A stretch of 64,000 bases of DNA from Schistocerca nitens (GCF_023898315.1 NC_064615.1:733443450-733507449); one strand, 5' to 3'. Positions 11,512 through 23,750 are shown, counted from the first letter of the stretch. Numbers and translations are program-made. The notes: generated by a model not told the origin, from the letters alone.

Positions 11512-12242
11512 TGAAAGGTGGCTACACTGAGCTACAGCGCCAGAGATCGCTAGAGAGCATTGTTCCGCCGCCTCCACTGGCAGTGATTATTGAGATGTCG
11601 TGGTGGGCAGTGCTTGTCGAGGACTCGTAGTAGTCAGTTCGTGTTGAGATGTGCTAGTAGGGAGTGCTTGCTGAGATGTGATACTGAAAAGTTCTTGTTG
11701 AGATGTGGTAATAGCGAGTCGGTGTGGAGATATATTGTAATGATTAGAGTGATTTTGGTCAATATATGAAGGTAACGAAACTTGATTTATTTTTCATTAT
11801 TTCCATGTTTTAAATAATGCGTCATTACAGGTTCAGTCAACAAAGCATCTGGCTTGTGTTCTTGTATTAGAGTGTAATTCTGGTTTTCTTGAGTAATTGT
11901 GGTATTTTTATTTTCTTTAATTAATTCAGTATAAATGATAATTAAAATTTCTTGTGTTATTGAAGAAGAACCGTGCCAGATGCGTACGTTGAGTCATACT
12001 TCCACACACAGAACAGTTACACTTGTGCTTTGGTTTCGTAGGTTTTTATAGTTGCTGGGGACTTAATTAATTAATTGTGTTAATGAAAATTTCCATTTCA
12101 TTCTTTGTTATTGTTCTAAGCAGTCAGATTGCGTAATAATACTAGTCAGGGCCAACCGTTTACGAGACTTCGTAATCGGACAAACAGCTACTAAAGCAGA
12201 AATTAAAATTATTTTCATCTTTTATAATTAAGCCCCCATGCA
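11512..12242 (+). repeat. 3' LTR of retrotransposon B
   Basis: 731 bp, same length as the 5' LTR, TG...CA, with two mismatches to it by eye. Confidence 0.95.
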
Positions 12243-12303
12243 TTAGCTTTTCAGAGCATTCACACAAGGTTGGCGCCGGTGGCGACACCTACAACGTGCT
12301 GAC

Positions 12304-13360
12304 ATGAGGAAAGTTTCCAACCGATTTCTCTTACACAAACAGCAGCTGAACGGCGTTGCCTGGTGCAACGTTGTTGTGATGCATCGTGTGAGGAGGAGAA
12401 ATGCGTACTATCCCGTTTCCCACTTTGAGAAACTTCGGATTGAAGCCCATCGCGATTGCAGTTTATCGTATCGTGACATTGCTGCTCGTGTTGGTCGATA
12501 TCCAATGACTGTTAGCAGAATACGGAATCGGTGGGTTCAGGAGGGTAATACGGAACGCCGTGCTGGATGCCAACGGCCTTGTATCACTAGCAGTCGAGAT
12601 GACAGGCATCTTATCCGCATGGCTGTAACGGATCGTGCAGCCACGTCTCGATCTGTGAGTCAACAGATGGGAACGTTTGCAAGACAACAACCATCTGCAC
12701 GAACAGTTCGACGACGTTTGCAGCAGCATGGACTATCGGCATGGAGACCATGGCTGCGGTTACCCTTGACGCTGAATCACAGACAGGAGCGCCTGCGATG
12801 GTGTACTCAACGACGGATGAATCCAGGTTCTGTTTACAGCATCATGATGGTCGCATCCGTGTTTGGCTACATCGCGGTGAACGCACATTGGAAGCGTGTA
12901 TTCGTCATCGCCATACTGGCGTTTCACCAGGCGTGATGTTATGGGGTGCCATTGGTTACACGCCTCGGTTACCTCTTGTTCGCATTGACGGCACTTTGAA
13001 CAGTGGACGTTACATTTCAGATGTTTTACGACCCGTGGCTCAACCCTTCATTCGATCCCTGCGAAACCCTACATTTCAGCAGGATAATGCACGACCGCAT
13101 GTTGCAGGTCCCGTATGGGCATTTCTGGATACAGAAAATGTTCGACTGCTACCCTGGCCAGCACATTCTCGAGATCTCTCACCAACTGAAAACGTCTGCT
13201 CAATGGTGGCCTAGCAACTGGCCCGTCACAATACGCCAGTCACTACTCGTGATGAACTGTGATATCGTGTTGAAGCTGCATGGGCACCTGTACACGCCTT
13301 CCAAGCTCTGCTTGACTCAATGCCCAGGCGTATCAAGGCCGTTATTACGGCCAGAGGTGG
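12304..13360 (+). pseudogene. Tc1-like transposase (DD34E), frameshifted
   Basis: The N-terminal half (12304 to about 12800) holds the paired-type helix-turn-helix DNA-binding region: HFEKLRIEAHRDCSLSYRDI and RYPMTVSRIRNRW. A frameshift near 12800 moves the catalytic half into the frame that ends at 13214: DESRFCLQHHDGRIRVW (first D), WGAIGYTPRLPLV, FQQDNARPHVAG (second D) and DLSPTENV (E). I count 34 residues between the second D and E. A further shift removes the last part. In life it would excise and insert the transposon at TA. Confidence 0.85.
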
Positions 13361-13513
13361 TTGTTCTGGGTACTAATTTCTCAGGATCTATGCACCCAAA
13401 TTGCGTGAAAATGTAATCACATGTCAGTTCTAGTATAATATATTTGTCCAATGAATACCCGTTTATCATCTGCATTTCTTCTTGGTGTAGCAATTTTAAT
13501 GGCCGATAGTGTA

Positions 13514-14422
13514 AGTATGTTGATCCTATTTTATGGTTTACTCGTGTCCGTTGGGGTCATTTCGGAACTCAGATATGTGTTATGAAACTACAGCAACTGT
13601 GTTTTTATCCGAACCTATTAAAGCAACCTCGAAAAGTACCAAAAAAGTGTAATGTATGCCAAAAGGCAAAACCCTTTCCAACAGCCAAGGGGAATTTCAA
13701 ATATGTGTTTGCTATGTATAATTTTTTTCGAAACATGTAAAATTGTATCCGTTAAGATCCTTTAATGTCAAACCGATGTTGAGAAAAATCAAGGATGACT
13801 ATTAAATTAACGTAGGTAAACCGACGAGGTTAATTTCAGATAATGCCTCTTACTTTAGAAGTAAGATGTGGCGTCAAGCAATAAAGATATGGGGCGTGCC
13901 TCGTGTGTTCGCAGGCCGCTTCAATCCGTTGGGGAACTCAATTGAAAGGATATTTCGAGAAATAAATAGATTTATAAGAACGTATGGTGGGCAAACAACA
14001 CCATCGATGGGCAGAGCTGGTAGATAGGTTTGTAACCATGAACAATGAACTACCACACCTATCGACTGGTTATTCGCCAAATGAAATCTTATTCAATAAG
14101 CAGAATAATAACACACGGCTTGGTACTTTATCATCTGTACATCAGAAGGAAAGAAATCACCAGGAAATGATATGTAAAGCCAACTTAGGATTAAAATATA
14201 AGGGTAAAATACGCAAGAACCAGTCTGATAAGAGAATAGGTGCTGTAATCAGCTATAAAATAGGTGATTCATTATTATTAAGAAACTATCCAAAATCGTC
14301 AAGAAAAAAGAGACTGAATAAGAAATGGTGTAATCTATATAATGGACCGTACGAATTATTCAGATATTTGTCTAAAAGACGAGGAACATATAAAAATAAA
14401 AGGAGTTTATCCTCATCTTGAA
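13514..14422 (+). pseudogene. gypsy A integrase
   Basis: Resumes immediately after the Tc1 TA duplication. WGHFGTQICVMKLQQL and CNVCQKAKPFPTAKG (13550-13695) are the integrase zinc finger, with one His apparently replaced. The core follows: TRLISDNASYFRSKMW (13815-13870) and, from 14000, NELPHLSTGYSPNEILFNKQ and the C-terminal region with RIGAVISYKIGDSLLLRNY. Frameshifts separate the blocks. It is the end of the pol gene begun at position 1. Confidence 0.8.
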
Positions 14423-15814
14423 TTAAAAAGGTATTTTAGTCAGTCCAGAATAATTATTTTATGCATCAAGATATTTTGTGAAGTAAGAGAAGACTAAGAA
14501 TGTTTATATTTTCTATTTAGATTAGTAGATTAGTAGGTAATAGTTATAATTATTTTTTAATTAAATTCAATTGAGTCATCAAAGTAAATAATAGGTTTTA
14601 CAAGAAGAATCAATTAATTAATATAAGTTCCATTGAGTTATTGCTACAACCATCTTAAAAATGATTATGTGTTGGAATTTTAGTTAATTAATTAAGTATG
14701 TGTTTATTCTAGATTAATGATAAATGTTTGTTTAGAATATTTGTTCACATGTTCTGTGATGAAAGAAGCACCACACACGTGTATACACAAGCCCAATGAA
14801 AACTATAATCAGGATTAATGCGGACAGAAGCGAAATTTTTAAAGCGAGATAACTTATTTTGGAGAAAGCAAGCGAAGTCTGTATAGAAAGCGACCAAGTA
14901 ACCAATGAGGGTACCAGAGAGTGAGAAGTATTTTAAGAGACAGAACCAAAATGGTTAAGTGACGATTGCGTGAACAGTCTACGATTAATAAACTAAAGAA
15001 TCTTGTATAGAATGCCAAGATACTAATCAAACTACTGAATGACATTGTTGGACATGGGTAAAAAAAAACATAGTGTTGTTGGAAAACAGTAAATCATTAG
15101 TGTTGTGCGTGAAATAAGTGTTCCAGATTTCCGACTGTGGTGTTGCGGATAGCCAAGCTGCAGGCTGTACTGAGCTGTAGTGTAGTCTGTAACTGACATC
15201 ACCACCTCGCAAGGGAGATCAACCCTCAACCAGCAACGATCGGATCGTAATCGCTGCTTTGTACGACCTGATGCAGTAGCAGCTTCGTCAGAGGTTCGGA
15301 GCAGAAGAAGCAGGCCTCGAACTGGGACATGTCTGGCAGCCCACATGGCCCAGTGCTGTCGCAGCGTCAGTGCGACGATGCGATGACAACAGTGCAATGA
15401 AATGAATTATTTAAGTGATGGGCCTTATGTTCATATGTTTGTAAAGATCGATGTATTATTTTATGTTTATGTATGTGTATGAATGGTGTTATATTTCAAA
15501 TTTGTACGTGTATGTGTAAGAGTGTGAAAAAACCAAATCGAGGACCCGACATAAGTAGGGATTTCGAGGCGGGAATAAAATACCACTTCATCGTCTGGGG
15601 AGCAAATTTAACACTCTAATGAACCCCAAAACCCACTTAGGAAAGACCATCATGACGTAAAGTAGGAAAAAGTTATCCTGACAGGTATGACAATTTTGCC
15701 GATGATATAAAACCAGAAAATCTTGATAAACACCAACATTAAGCATTACAGAGTGTGTTTTGGTAGAAAGGAAGAAGAAAGAAAGGTCATCTTTAGTTAT
15801 TTGCCAATTAATAC
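14423..15814. other. no gene recognised
   Basis: AT-rich sequence following gypsy A pol. It may include the 3' untranslated part or a decayed LTR of that element, but I found no second copy in the window to prove it. Confidence 0.4.
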
Positions 15815-16291
15815 TGTTGTGGCGTAACAAGCTAGCTACGCCACACTGAGAAGTAGCCGAAAGGGCACGCGTCAACTCACGCCGTCTTGCGTTAAGTCTG
15901 AAACAGGATACTCTATGAATGCTATAAAGAAAAGAACGGAGCTTCTCGTATACTTAACTTTAATTTCTTGTTGTACATTGCTCTTGATAATACAAGTGAG
16001 ACTCTCTCCAGATATGGTTAATGCGCCTTGCTAGGTCGTAGCCATGGACTTAGCTGAAGGCTATTCTAACTGTCTCTCGGCAAATGAGAGAAAGGCTTCG
16101 TACGTGTAGTCGCTAGCAATGTCGTCCGTACAACTGGGGCGAGTGCTAGTAAGTCTCTCGAGACCTGCCGTGTGGTGGCGCTCGGTCTGCGATCACTGCC
16201 AGTGGCGACACGCGAGTCCGACATGTACTAATGGACCGCGGCCGATTTAAGCTACCACCTAGCAAGTGTGGTGTCTGGCGGTGACACCACA
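15815..16291 (-). mobile_element. solo LTR with 5-bp target duplication
   Basis: A 477-bp block begins TG and ends CA and is flanked by AATAC at 15810-15814 and 16292-16296. Both ends contain short palindromes: GTGGCGTA/TACGCCAC arms at 15819-15844 and GTGGTGTC/GACACCAC at 16268-16290. No internal region or second LTR is present. The orientation is assigned from remembered similarity to a common locust repeat starting TGTGGTGTCACCGCC, and is uncertain. Confidence 0.75.
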
Positions 16292-16296
16292 AATAC

Positions 16297-17539
16297 CATG
16301 AAAGTTAAGTTCAAAAAAACATCGATCAAAGATAACTTTTATGTGGAAGAGAGTTGTAAACGCAACGAAGAAATTCAATGCGTCTACAATACTCATTCAC
16401 GGAAATAGTAAGTCATTGATAGCTATCGTGCTATCAAGTTATACGAGAGCGGCTCATACCTTAGTTAAGCAAACGGAGCGCTACGAGATCGTTCTACTTT
16501 CAAGAGTCGTCGTTGCATGACGTAGACGCACGGATTTTGTGAACTGATATTCAGACTAGAGACTTGAACTGAGATAGTCTGCTGACGGTGTATACCGAGT
16601 TGATGGACTTTATTAACGGAAGTAGGCGATATTGGACTCAACATTCATATAAGTGAACTTACAGAAAGGAATGGACAAAGTTTCAAAATACTACAACACA
16701 CGTTTAGTCTCGAGTAGGAGGCATTGACACGAATATATGAAGAAGATAAAATTACGCTGAGGGTTAAAGTTGTCGTAATTGTCACGATACATGAAACTAA
16801 CAGAACTACCAGTAGTAATTAACCGTTTATGCGTGTGATGTTTATAAAGTATTTAGAAAAAAGGAACAATAAAATTGCTCGAACAGTCCACGGGTATACT
16901 GCCGGTTCATAGTGTCCAACGGGCACAATATGTCGGCGATCAGACATGTCGGCATCATCAGGTGCGCTGACGAAATGAGCTCCTGAGAGTGGGCGGCGAC
17001 AACAAAAAAATTGTTCATCAAAAGTGAAATTCAACATGTCTCCATCATTCTATGAATATTTGGTAATTCCTCTTCAAAAGTTAATCAAAAGTGACTATTT
17101 AAATTGAAAGTAAACTCGTGGACTGTTAGTTGTGACAAGGAAGGTTTGGACATACATAATATTACGACGCAGGATAATTAAGACTGTTAAAGAGTATCTG
17201 TGGATCTCGCGTCATATACAGCAAACAATTTTACTTAGCAACGAACAAACAACGACCAATACGATCTGCAATTGAACTTTTTCCTCACTTTTGGTGATGT
17301 GGACGATGCGCATGAGGGAAGATTCATCAATTACTACACTAAAGTTTTAACCGGGCATATAATAATTCAAACCATAAAAGACAATCAGAGTGCGCAGTTC
17401 GTATTAATAAGGAGAGTGTGCGGACTCGCAATTGAACTTTAATCATTACACAAGGGACGATTTCTTAAGAGCTTTTCCAGATCTAGACTCTCGTTAACCG
17501 ACGAAGACATCCATCATCGGGCATCGCGTCTCGGCTCCA
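16297..17539. other. no gene recognised
   Basis: I see no coding signal, SINE or terminal repeat. It may be old repeat sequence. Confidence 0.35.
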
Positions 17540-19950
17540 CCGACCGATCTGTAATAGTAACAGCTCCCCGGCGTCGACAACACCAGCACGCGGCGGAGAG
17601 GGGACGTCACATATGGATCACTCTTATCCAAGAACATGGATAGAAACAGATAAACGAGTACAGGCAAAGTCACAAGACGTGTTAATAACTTCTGAGCATG
17701 GAGAGACTCATGCTCTTCATCACTAAGGGGCCTAGAAGAGTGTTTCAAGGAATATATCATCGCTTGTGCATTCAGAGAAGTGCAGACTGATACAGAGACG
17801 TGTGAAGTGCGACTTTTTCTGAGCAGAACAAATGCAACGACATGTTAGAAACAAATATTGACACCACAGCCTCATTTTCAGTATGTAGGAGCACATTGAG
17901 TATACCCAGGTTTTTGCACCAGAAACTGATCATGAATTACTATTAGAACGAAATGAAAAAACCCCAAGCCATGGTTCTATTCGAGTTATGCATTTGTGAT
18001 ATCTTGAGAACGGCACGCCTTGTGAGATAGCCAAAGCGAACTTCCGCCACTGATATATGCTCACAGGTACGATGGTATTCCAGCTAATTCATTCTGCATT
18101 GTGTAGGCCGCAGAAACCACTGAAAGTACCGCCAAAGCATAATCTTGCGTAGTTTAACAACACCCTGAATCCTAATCTCGTACGCTCAATACATACACGG
18201 ATAGTAACTCAACAAGGCTAAATTTCCATGAGAGAAATGTTGCGGCATATTCAGAAAAGGGAAGAGAACCGACGCCGAAATATGACAACCACAAGCATTT
18301 ATGTCCATTGTTTAACGTGGTTTTGATACAATTTGCCCATTTTAGTTTTCTCACAGACGTAGAAGTATCGATTCGCCATATCTATTGACGCATCAGATAC
18401 GTGTCTAGTGGTTAACTGACATAAACCAAGAAACATCAAATTAGTATTATTTGTAAAAACGGAAATAAGGGTAATGAAGCATAATTGTGAAAAATGTTCA
18501 GCAAACCAAACCATATAATACCGACATTGAACTAGTAAGCAAACAGACAATCCATGCAAGTTTGTGCAATGAGTACAGTGTGCAATTATGGGAATTAATG
18601 CAAATAATAACCAAACGTAGCGGAATTATTTTATTTTGTGTGCTTAAATGTTTTAACAGAGTTCTACCATGCGCGTTCAGCAGAGATAAGATTAGGCCTG
18701 GGCAAAAAGGTATGTCTACAAGGCATACTGCCAATATAACGGATGACTGGGAAAGAAGAGAGCATTGCCACACAACATTGGAGTGAGGCAAACAGAAAAG
18801 CAAACTTTGCCATGTTACCTAGCATGACACTGTGAGGTCACACAACATAACTTAAAAACCCGAGCACCACGCCAAAATCAAAAATAAGGAGAAATAACGG
18901 AGCGCTGTGATCCAGAATCATTATTCAAATACGACAGCGAGGAGAGTTGTGCTGATGGATCAGGCAAATGACGACAAATGTACTGATACAAGCAGAGCCA
19001 CCGCGTCATAGATGCGTCCTGAACCCTTTAAATAACGAGGCTTTCGAACTCAGAGACACATTTAGTCACGCTGCCATTCTGTCCGTTTTGCTAGAAGCAC
19101 AGAGAATGACAATCTGTTAAGAAGCTATTTCATATTCCGCACAACTGCAGCTGTTAAAAGCCACCGTGTTAGGAAGAACTCCACTTACAGTCGGTAAAGT
19201 TGTTGTTTATTAAAATACGGCCGGTTCTGTGGCTTTCTAACATCAACCATTCTGTTATGTTTCAGTGAAACCACGATAAGCTGATCTACAATGGGATTTC
19301 TGTTATGTGCATGCTGACTTCAGACCTGCCAACCCGATGCATACCCCAGCCATGGTCTGCTGTTGCTGCCTACTACGTCAGAGAAAGAGAAGACTGGCAT
19401 GCGACCTGCTCTCCTACACTACGGATCATCGCAGATGATTTGAAGCTGCCATCTCCACTCCGACCAGAAATGGCGCATTTGTGCTGCCTCCTGGATGACT
19501 CGTGAGTATCTGCCGCAGTGCTTGGTGAAAGACCAGGCAGTAGTCTTTGCGTTATCGACACACTGGACCACAGTCAGGAGACTGAAACCAAGTGCTGTCT
19601 TTCAGAGCCCTGAGGTGGAAGCCGTATTGTGTCGGAAAGTATCCTGGGTTGGCCGGTGATGCCCCCTGCCGCTGCCGCCACACCGACCCACAGGGCGACT
19701 TCATAAGTCGGTGACAAGGCATCAGCACTTCTTTGCGGCATACACGTTTACACGCAGCCACTAACCGCAGTTCTCAGAACACTAGTAACTCAGAACACTT
19801 TACACGATAAATGAACACTATAGAAAATATTACTGTCCAACCGGTTGTCCTGGCCCTGTTCATATGTTTAGAAATGGTTGCAGGACTCATCTGCCGACTA
19901 TAGCAGATGATGTCGAATGGCTATAGCAAGTAGAAATCTACTGTTACCAG
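17540..19950 (-). repeat. repeat R, copy A (compact)
   Basis: Read on the minus strand, this block matches, in order, 23.04-23.70, 24.29-24.79 and (with that segment inverted back) 28.74-31.05 kb. Shared words include TCATTCTGCATTGT, CCAAGAAAC and CTCATGCTCTT. It has no convincing ORF, no recognised terminal repeats and no LTR. The family is unknown to me. It carries no insertions, so it serves as the reference for the split copy B. Confidence 0.75.
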
Positions 19951-20786
19951 TATTACTGGCCCCTGCTTTGATTACAACCGAGATAGAATCTCCCTACACG
20001 TCGGTCAGGGGCATGAAGATGGCGTAGTAAAATAAAATAAGAAACTAGATGGCTCGAGGTGTTTAATTTGACATCCTTTTAATTTGGTATATTAAAATAC
20101 TCCGACAGCACACTGTGTACAGCTTATTTTCCAAATACGGTATTTCAGAAACTTGCCTTGTTTCATAGGTATGTGGCTTTAAAGCTTCTTTAATTTATGT
20201 TGTAACAAAAGTTACAAAACTAATGGTGTTGGGGTATTTTGTGAAGTTTCAAATTATTGCATGAACTGACAACATAGTTTTCTAGAACATTAATTACATA
20301 TCGATTTATATACCAAAAATAATATTCTTTAGGTGTCATCGTTTCCAACATATTCTCTCTGTATCTAAAATGCCAAATCACCTTTCTGGGTTTGTTTCAC
20401 CCCTTACAGGTGAAACTGGGCACAAGCAAACAAATATGTATCGTATTATTTTCTGCCCTCTCCGTACCCGCCATGTTTTATCAAGATCGTTTACTGACGT
20501 TTGGGAAAGCCCTCTTTTAAGGTATCTCGTAACATCATATGATATAGTATTTTTAACGAGACCAAATTACTGTTTGTGAAGGGGATAATAAATGACAGTC
20601 CCGATAGATATGCCTCTGTCGGTTACTTAAAACCATATATTACCCTCTTGAAGTGTGTAGCCAGGAAGACATTTAGTCGGTCATATCAGTTATTATCTGA
20701 AGTAGGACTGGTGATGAAGTGATTTCACACGTATTTCGCAGCGTCATTTATAGATAAGACGGTTGAGCTCTCACGGACCGGCTGAG
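19951..20786. other. upstream region of the esterase-like gene, no other feature
   Basis: No repeat or ORF was recognised. Regulatory sequence of the downstream gene may lie here, but I cannot point to specific sites. Confidence 0.35.
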
Positions 20787-20794
20787 TATATTTA
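20787..20794 (+). promoter_or_regulatory. TATA box candidate
   Basis: TATATTTA lies 56 bp before the ATG at 20843. TCAG at 20824 is an initiator-like site 37 bp downstream of the box. The spacing is a little long but plausible. It would drive the signal-peptide exon. Confidence 0.5.
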
Positions 20795-20842
20795 GTTCCG
20801 TTTTCTCTGGCCACTATACCGTGTCAGCAGGTCTCAGACAAT

Positions 20843-20911
20843 ATGGAGTTCAGCGAGTCACTTCACTTGGTTGTTGTAGTACAGCTCTCTCTGCTAGCAC
20901 TCTGCGTAACT
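20843..20911 (+). CDS. exon 1 of secreted carboxylesterase-like gene: signal peptide
   Basis: An ATG opens 23 codons encoding MEFSESLHL followed by a strongly hydrophobic stretch (VVVVQLSLLALCV), a typical secretion signal. The frame ends in ACT followed by a consensus splice donor, GTAAGT, in phase 0. The next exon found downstream on the same strand with a phase-0 acceptor (49029) begins AQEYVTVDT, which would place a normal signal-peptidase site at the junction. A TATA box lies upstream. That the two exons belong together is inference, supported by phase, strand and product type. A cDNA would settle it. Confidence 0.6.
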
Positions 20912-21239
20912 GTAAGTTGCTTACCATGCCCCTCTTACCAATGTGTTGTATTTTACAACGTTTCAGATTTGTTCAGTAGACATGACTCGAAATAGATAGT
21001 GAAATGGAATACTTGTGCTATTTAAAATGAGTATTAATACAGGTTTGATTGTAAGATACATTGACGGAAAAAAATCGCAACACCAAGAATGAGTTGTCCA
21101 ACATACTCGTAACACTGAAAACATGGTGTCTGTTCAAATTTCCCGTCGCTCATATGAGTGTGGCGCTAGTAGAATCACTATGAGGATGCATATCAGGTTT
21201 CCTTTAAATACACGCTGAGCGTTAGTTACCTTGAGAGAT

Positions 21240-22212
21240 TTGACGTGGTGGCCTGATGTTAGTCAAGAAAGCCTTTAAGGCGACAAAGACGCTATTATCA
21301 ACACGCCACTGAGTTTGAACAACATCGTGTAATAGGGCTATGAATACTGCAGAAAGACTGGGCAGGAATGTAGCTACTGTAGATGACTGCTGGCAGCGGT
21401 GACCATGAGAATCAAAAAGTCCCTGCTCCGGACGGCCACGTGGCACTACTGAGAGGGACAACCATCGTGTTCGGAGTGTGGCTCTGGCGCGCCCTACCCG
21501 GTTTCCAGCACCAGTTTGACCAGCTGTTGACACCCCAGTGACACATCGAACTGTTACAAATCGCTTGCTTCAAGGACAGTTCCGAGACAGAAGCCGTGTA
21601 ATGCGCATTGTACTGTCCCCAAACCACCGCCATTTGGGACTTTAGTGATGTCAAGCGAGAGTTCATTTGAGGGTAGGGTAGAGATCTTTGAGTTTTCTGT
21701 TGAAAGATGGTTCATCCTTTGGTGCCAGTTGGTTAGAAGGAAGCCTGTCTGCGTGTTAGACGCACTGGACATAAACTTGGGGTTATGGTCTAGAGTGCGA
21801 TTTCGCATGACAGCGGGAGCTTTCTCATGATTATACCACGCCCTCTGCAAAAGTGTACGTCAGTCTTTTGATATGACCTGTTGTGCTGCCAGTCATGAAC
21901 AGTAGTCCAGGGAGTGTTTTCCATCAGGATAGTGCTCGTCCACATACCGTTGTTGTAACACAAAATCCTATACAGAGTCTGGACATGTTGCCTTGGCCTG
22001 CTCGACCACCAGATCTGTCTCCGATGGAGCATATATGTTACGTCATCAAACGACAACGCCAGCGTCATGTAGAAACAGCATTAATCGTTCCTGTATTGAT
22101 CGACAAAGTGCCACAAGCATTGAATTCAGTCCTAAAAACTGCCGTCTACAATACAGTGCATGCCACTTTGCATGGTTACAATCAATTTTCTGGCGGTTAC
22201 ACCAGTTATTAA
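21240..22212 (+). pseudogene. Tc1-like transposase remnant
   Basis: Only the C-terminal part is readable: FHQDSARPHTVV and LPWPARPPDLSPMEHI (21940-22035), the second catalytic D and the E, with 32 residues between them by my count. The terminal VPQALNSVLKTAVYN follows. Upstream frames are full of shifts and I could not find the first catalytic D. Confidence 0.7.
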
Positions 22213-22257
22213 TATTCCAACATTTCACATTTGCAATGACTTACTTCATGCTCAAAT

Positions 22258-22511
22258 TAACCTGTGATCGTCTACGTCTACGACAATGTGATTACTCTGC
22301 TATTCACAACAAAGTGCATGTCACAGGGTTCAATGAATTACCTTCATGCTGTCTCTGTAACATTCCAGTCTCGAACAGCGCGCGCGGGAAGAACGAGCCC
22401 TAAAATTTTTCTCTGCGAGCCCCGATTTCCCTTATTTTATCGTGATGATCATTTCTCCCTATTTGGGTGGGTGCCAACGGAATGTTTTCGAAATCACAGG
22501 AGGAATCTGCA
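22258..22511 (-). mobile_element. 5'-truncated LINE, 3' end only
   Basis: Its reverse complement matches the 3' end of the LINE at 44318-45300: shared TTATTTTATCGT, GATCATTTCTCCCTAT and GGTGGGTGCCAAC. It ends in a GTAGAC-type tail. The insertion splits the Tc1-like element at 21059-22613. Confidence 0.75.
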
Positions 22512-22613
22512 GTGTTAATCACTTCAGTAAGTTACCTATTCAGGCATAGTCTCGAAACTTCGTGACTCTACGTTAATTATTTTTTCGACCTGCGTATTTT
22601 TTTCACTTCAATG

Positions 22614-23039
22614 TATTACGGTAACTACATTGACAATGAAACGTATCAGAACATTTCGAAAGACTTTCCACAGGTACGATACAAATTTTTGAAAACGCGT
22701 AAATTTATTCAAACAAAGTTTGTAATCGTGCTTCCCCTGGACGATGCATTACCATCTTATTGGATGTCAACATGAACTTTATTTAAGTGGTTACTCTAAT
22801 CTTATTTCTTGTGATATTTGCTAGTCGCAATACTGTATCCCAACCTTCTGTAAATGTTGGCTCAAGTAAGTGTAAATGCATGTTCTCGGCCACAGGAGGT
22901 GATGTTACCATTTTCAGATTGAGTATGTGTTCTATATCTGAATGGCCTGTCCGGGAACCTCTCGTATCCCCCTGCTTACTTTTTTTTTTCAAATTAATCT
23001 TCTAGTCGTTTCAGAACGGACAGACGTATAACTTCGTAT
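22614..23039. other. no gene recognised
   Basis: A stretch within the large intron, without recognised features. Confidence 0.35.
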
Positions 23040-23750
23040 GTCAGTAATACTGTTCCGATCCATGGAGCAGGAGTAGCGTAGTGAATAGGAAGCCAATTAT
23101 GGAGTGCGGGTGAGTGTTCCATGTTCACGTCCAGGGCTACCGCTTACTCATTTATATTTGCAATATTGCTCATCTATCGTGTAAAGTGTACAGAGTAATA
23201 AGTGTCTTCGGAACAGTCGTCGGTGGCCAGGCGGAAACGTGTATGCCGGAAAGAAGTGCCGATGCCTTGTCAGCGAGTCATGAGGTCGCCCTGGAGGTCG
23301 GTGTGGTGGCAGCAGGGGGACAAGGAGGCATCACCTGCCCATCGAGAGCATTTCGTGACACAGTGCGGCTTCCACCCCAGTGCTCTCGAAGACAGCATTT
23401 GGTTGCAGTCTGCCAACTATGGTCCAGGATGTCTATAACGCAAAGACTAGGGTCTGGTCATTCACCATGTATTGATTAAGACTGCAGCAGATACTCACGA
23501 ATCACCCAGGAGACAGCACAAATGCGCCATACCTGGTCACAGTGTTGATGGCAGCTTCAAATCCGCGATGATCCGTAGTGTAGGAGGGCAGGTCGCACAC
23601 CAGACTTCGCTTTCTCGATGATCCAGTGACGCAGTAGGCAGCAACGGCAGACCATGGCTGAGATATGCATCAGTTGGCAGGTCTGAAGTCAGAATTCAGG
23701 TAGCAGGCAGGCCGTCGTCGACCAGTTTATCGTGGTTTCACTGAAGCTTA

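Larger units (their letters stand above)
2730..12242 (+). mobile_element. LTR retrotransposon B (Ty3/gypsy type), full length, non-autonomous
   Basis: Two direct 731-bp LTRs (2730-3460, 11512-12242) start with TG and end with CA. They are flanked by a 4-bp duplication TTAG at 2726-2729 and 12243-12246 and lie within a Tc1-like element. By eye the LTRs differ at only two sites (2820/11602 and 3117/11899). The 8.05-kb interior holds a truncated gag, a pol lacking protease and the RT fingers, and 3.86 kb without genes before the polypurine tract. Its pol is unlike that of gypsy A in sequence and spelling. It inserted recently and is defective. Confidence 0.95.
2631..13511 (+). mobile_element. 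Tc1-like DNA transposon (DD34E), split by LTR retrotransposon B
   Basis: The outer ends are inverted: 2631 reads CACTACTGGCCATTAAAA and the complement of 13511 reads CACTATCGGCCATTAAAA. Both are flanked by TA (2629-2630, 13512-13513), the Tc1/mariner target duplication. Transposon sequence is 2631-2729 and 12243-13511, about 1.36 kb without the insert. A related copy at 49456 reads straight through the point where retrotransposon B is inserted, confirming the boundary. Confidence 0.92.
1..14422 (+). mobile_element. Ty3/gypsy retrotransposon A, decayed, split by nested insertions
   Basis: The pieces at 1-170, 402-2238, 2447-2630 and 13512-14422 read in order as protease, reverse transcriptase, RNase H, linker and integrase of one Ty3/gypsy-type pol. 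Between them lie two SINEs (181-390, 2239-2446) and a Tc1-like transposon (2631-13511) that itself contains LTR retrotransposon B. Each interruption is bounded by its own target-site duplication, so the order of events is readable. The 5' end (LTR, gag) is outside the window and I could not identify the 3' LTR. All parts carry frameshifts and stops, so the element is dead. Confidence 0.85.
21059..22613 (+). mobile_element. Tc1-like transposon, decayed, with LINE tail inserted
   Basis: The left end CATTGACGGAAAAAAATCGC follows TA (21057-21058). The right end near 22590-22613 is a decayed inverted match followed by TA. Between 22258 and 22511 the element is interrupted by the 3' end of a LINE. 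Element sequence resumes with TTAATCACTTCAGTAAG. Confidence 0.75.

Noticed and set aside
23202-23479. Overlapping 78- and 121-residue frames
   Set aside because: They lie in repeat R. The other R copies do not keep these frames, so they are not genes.
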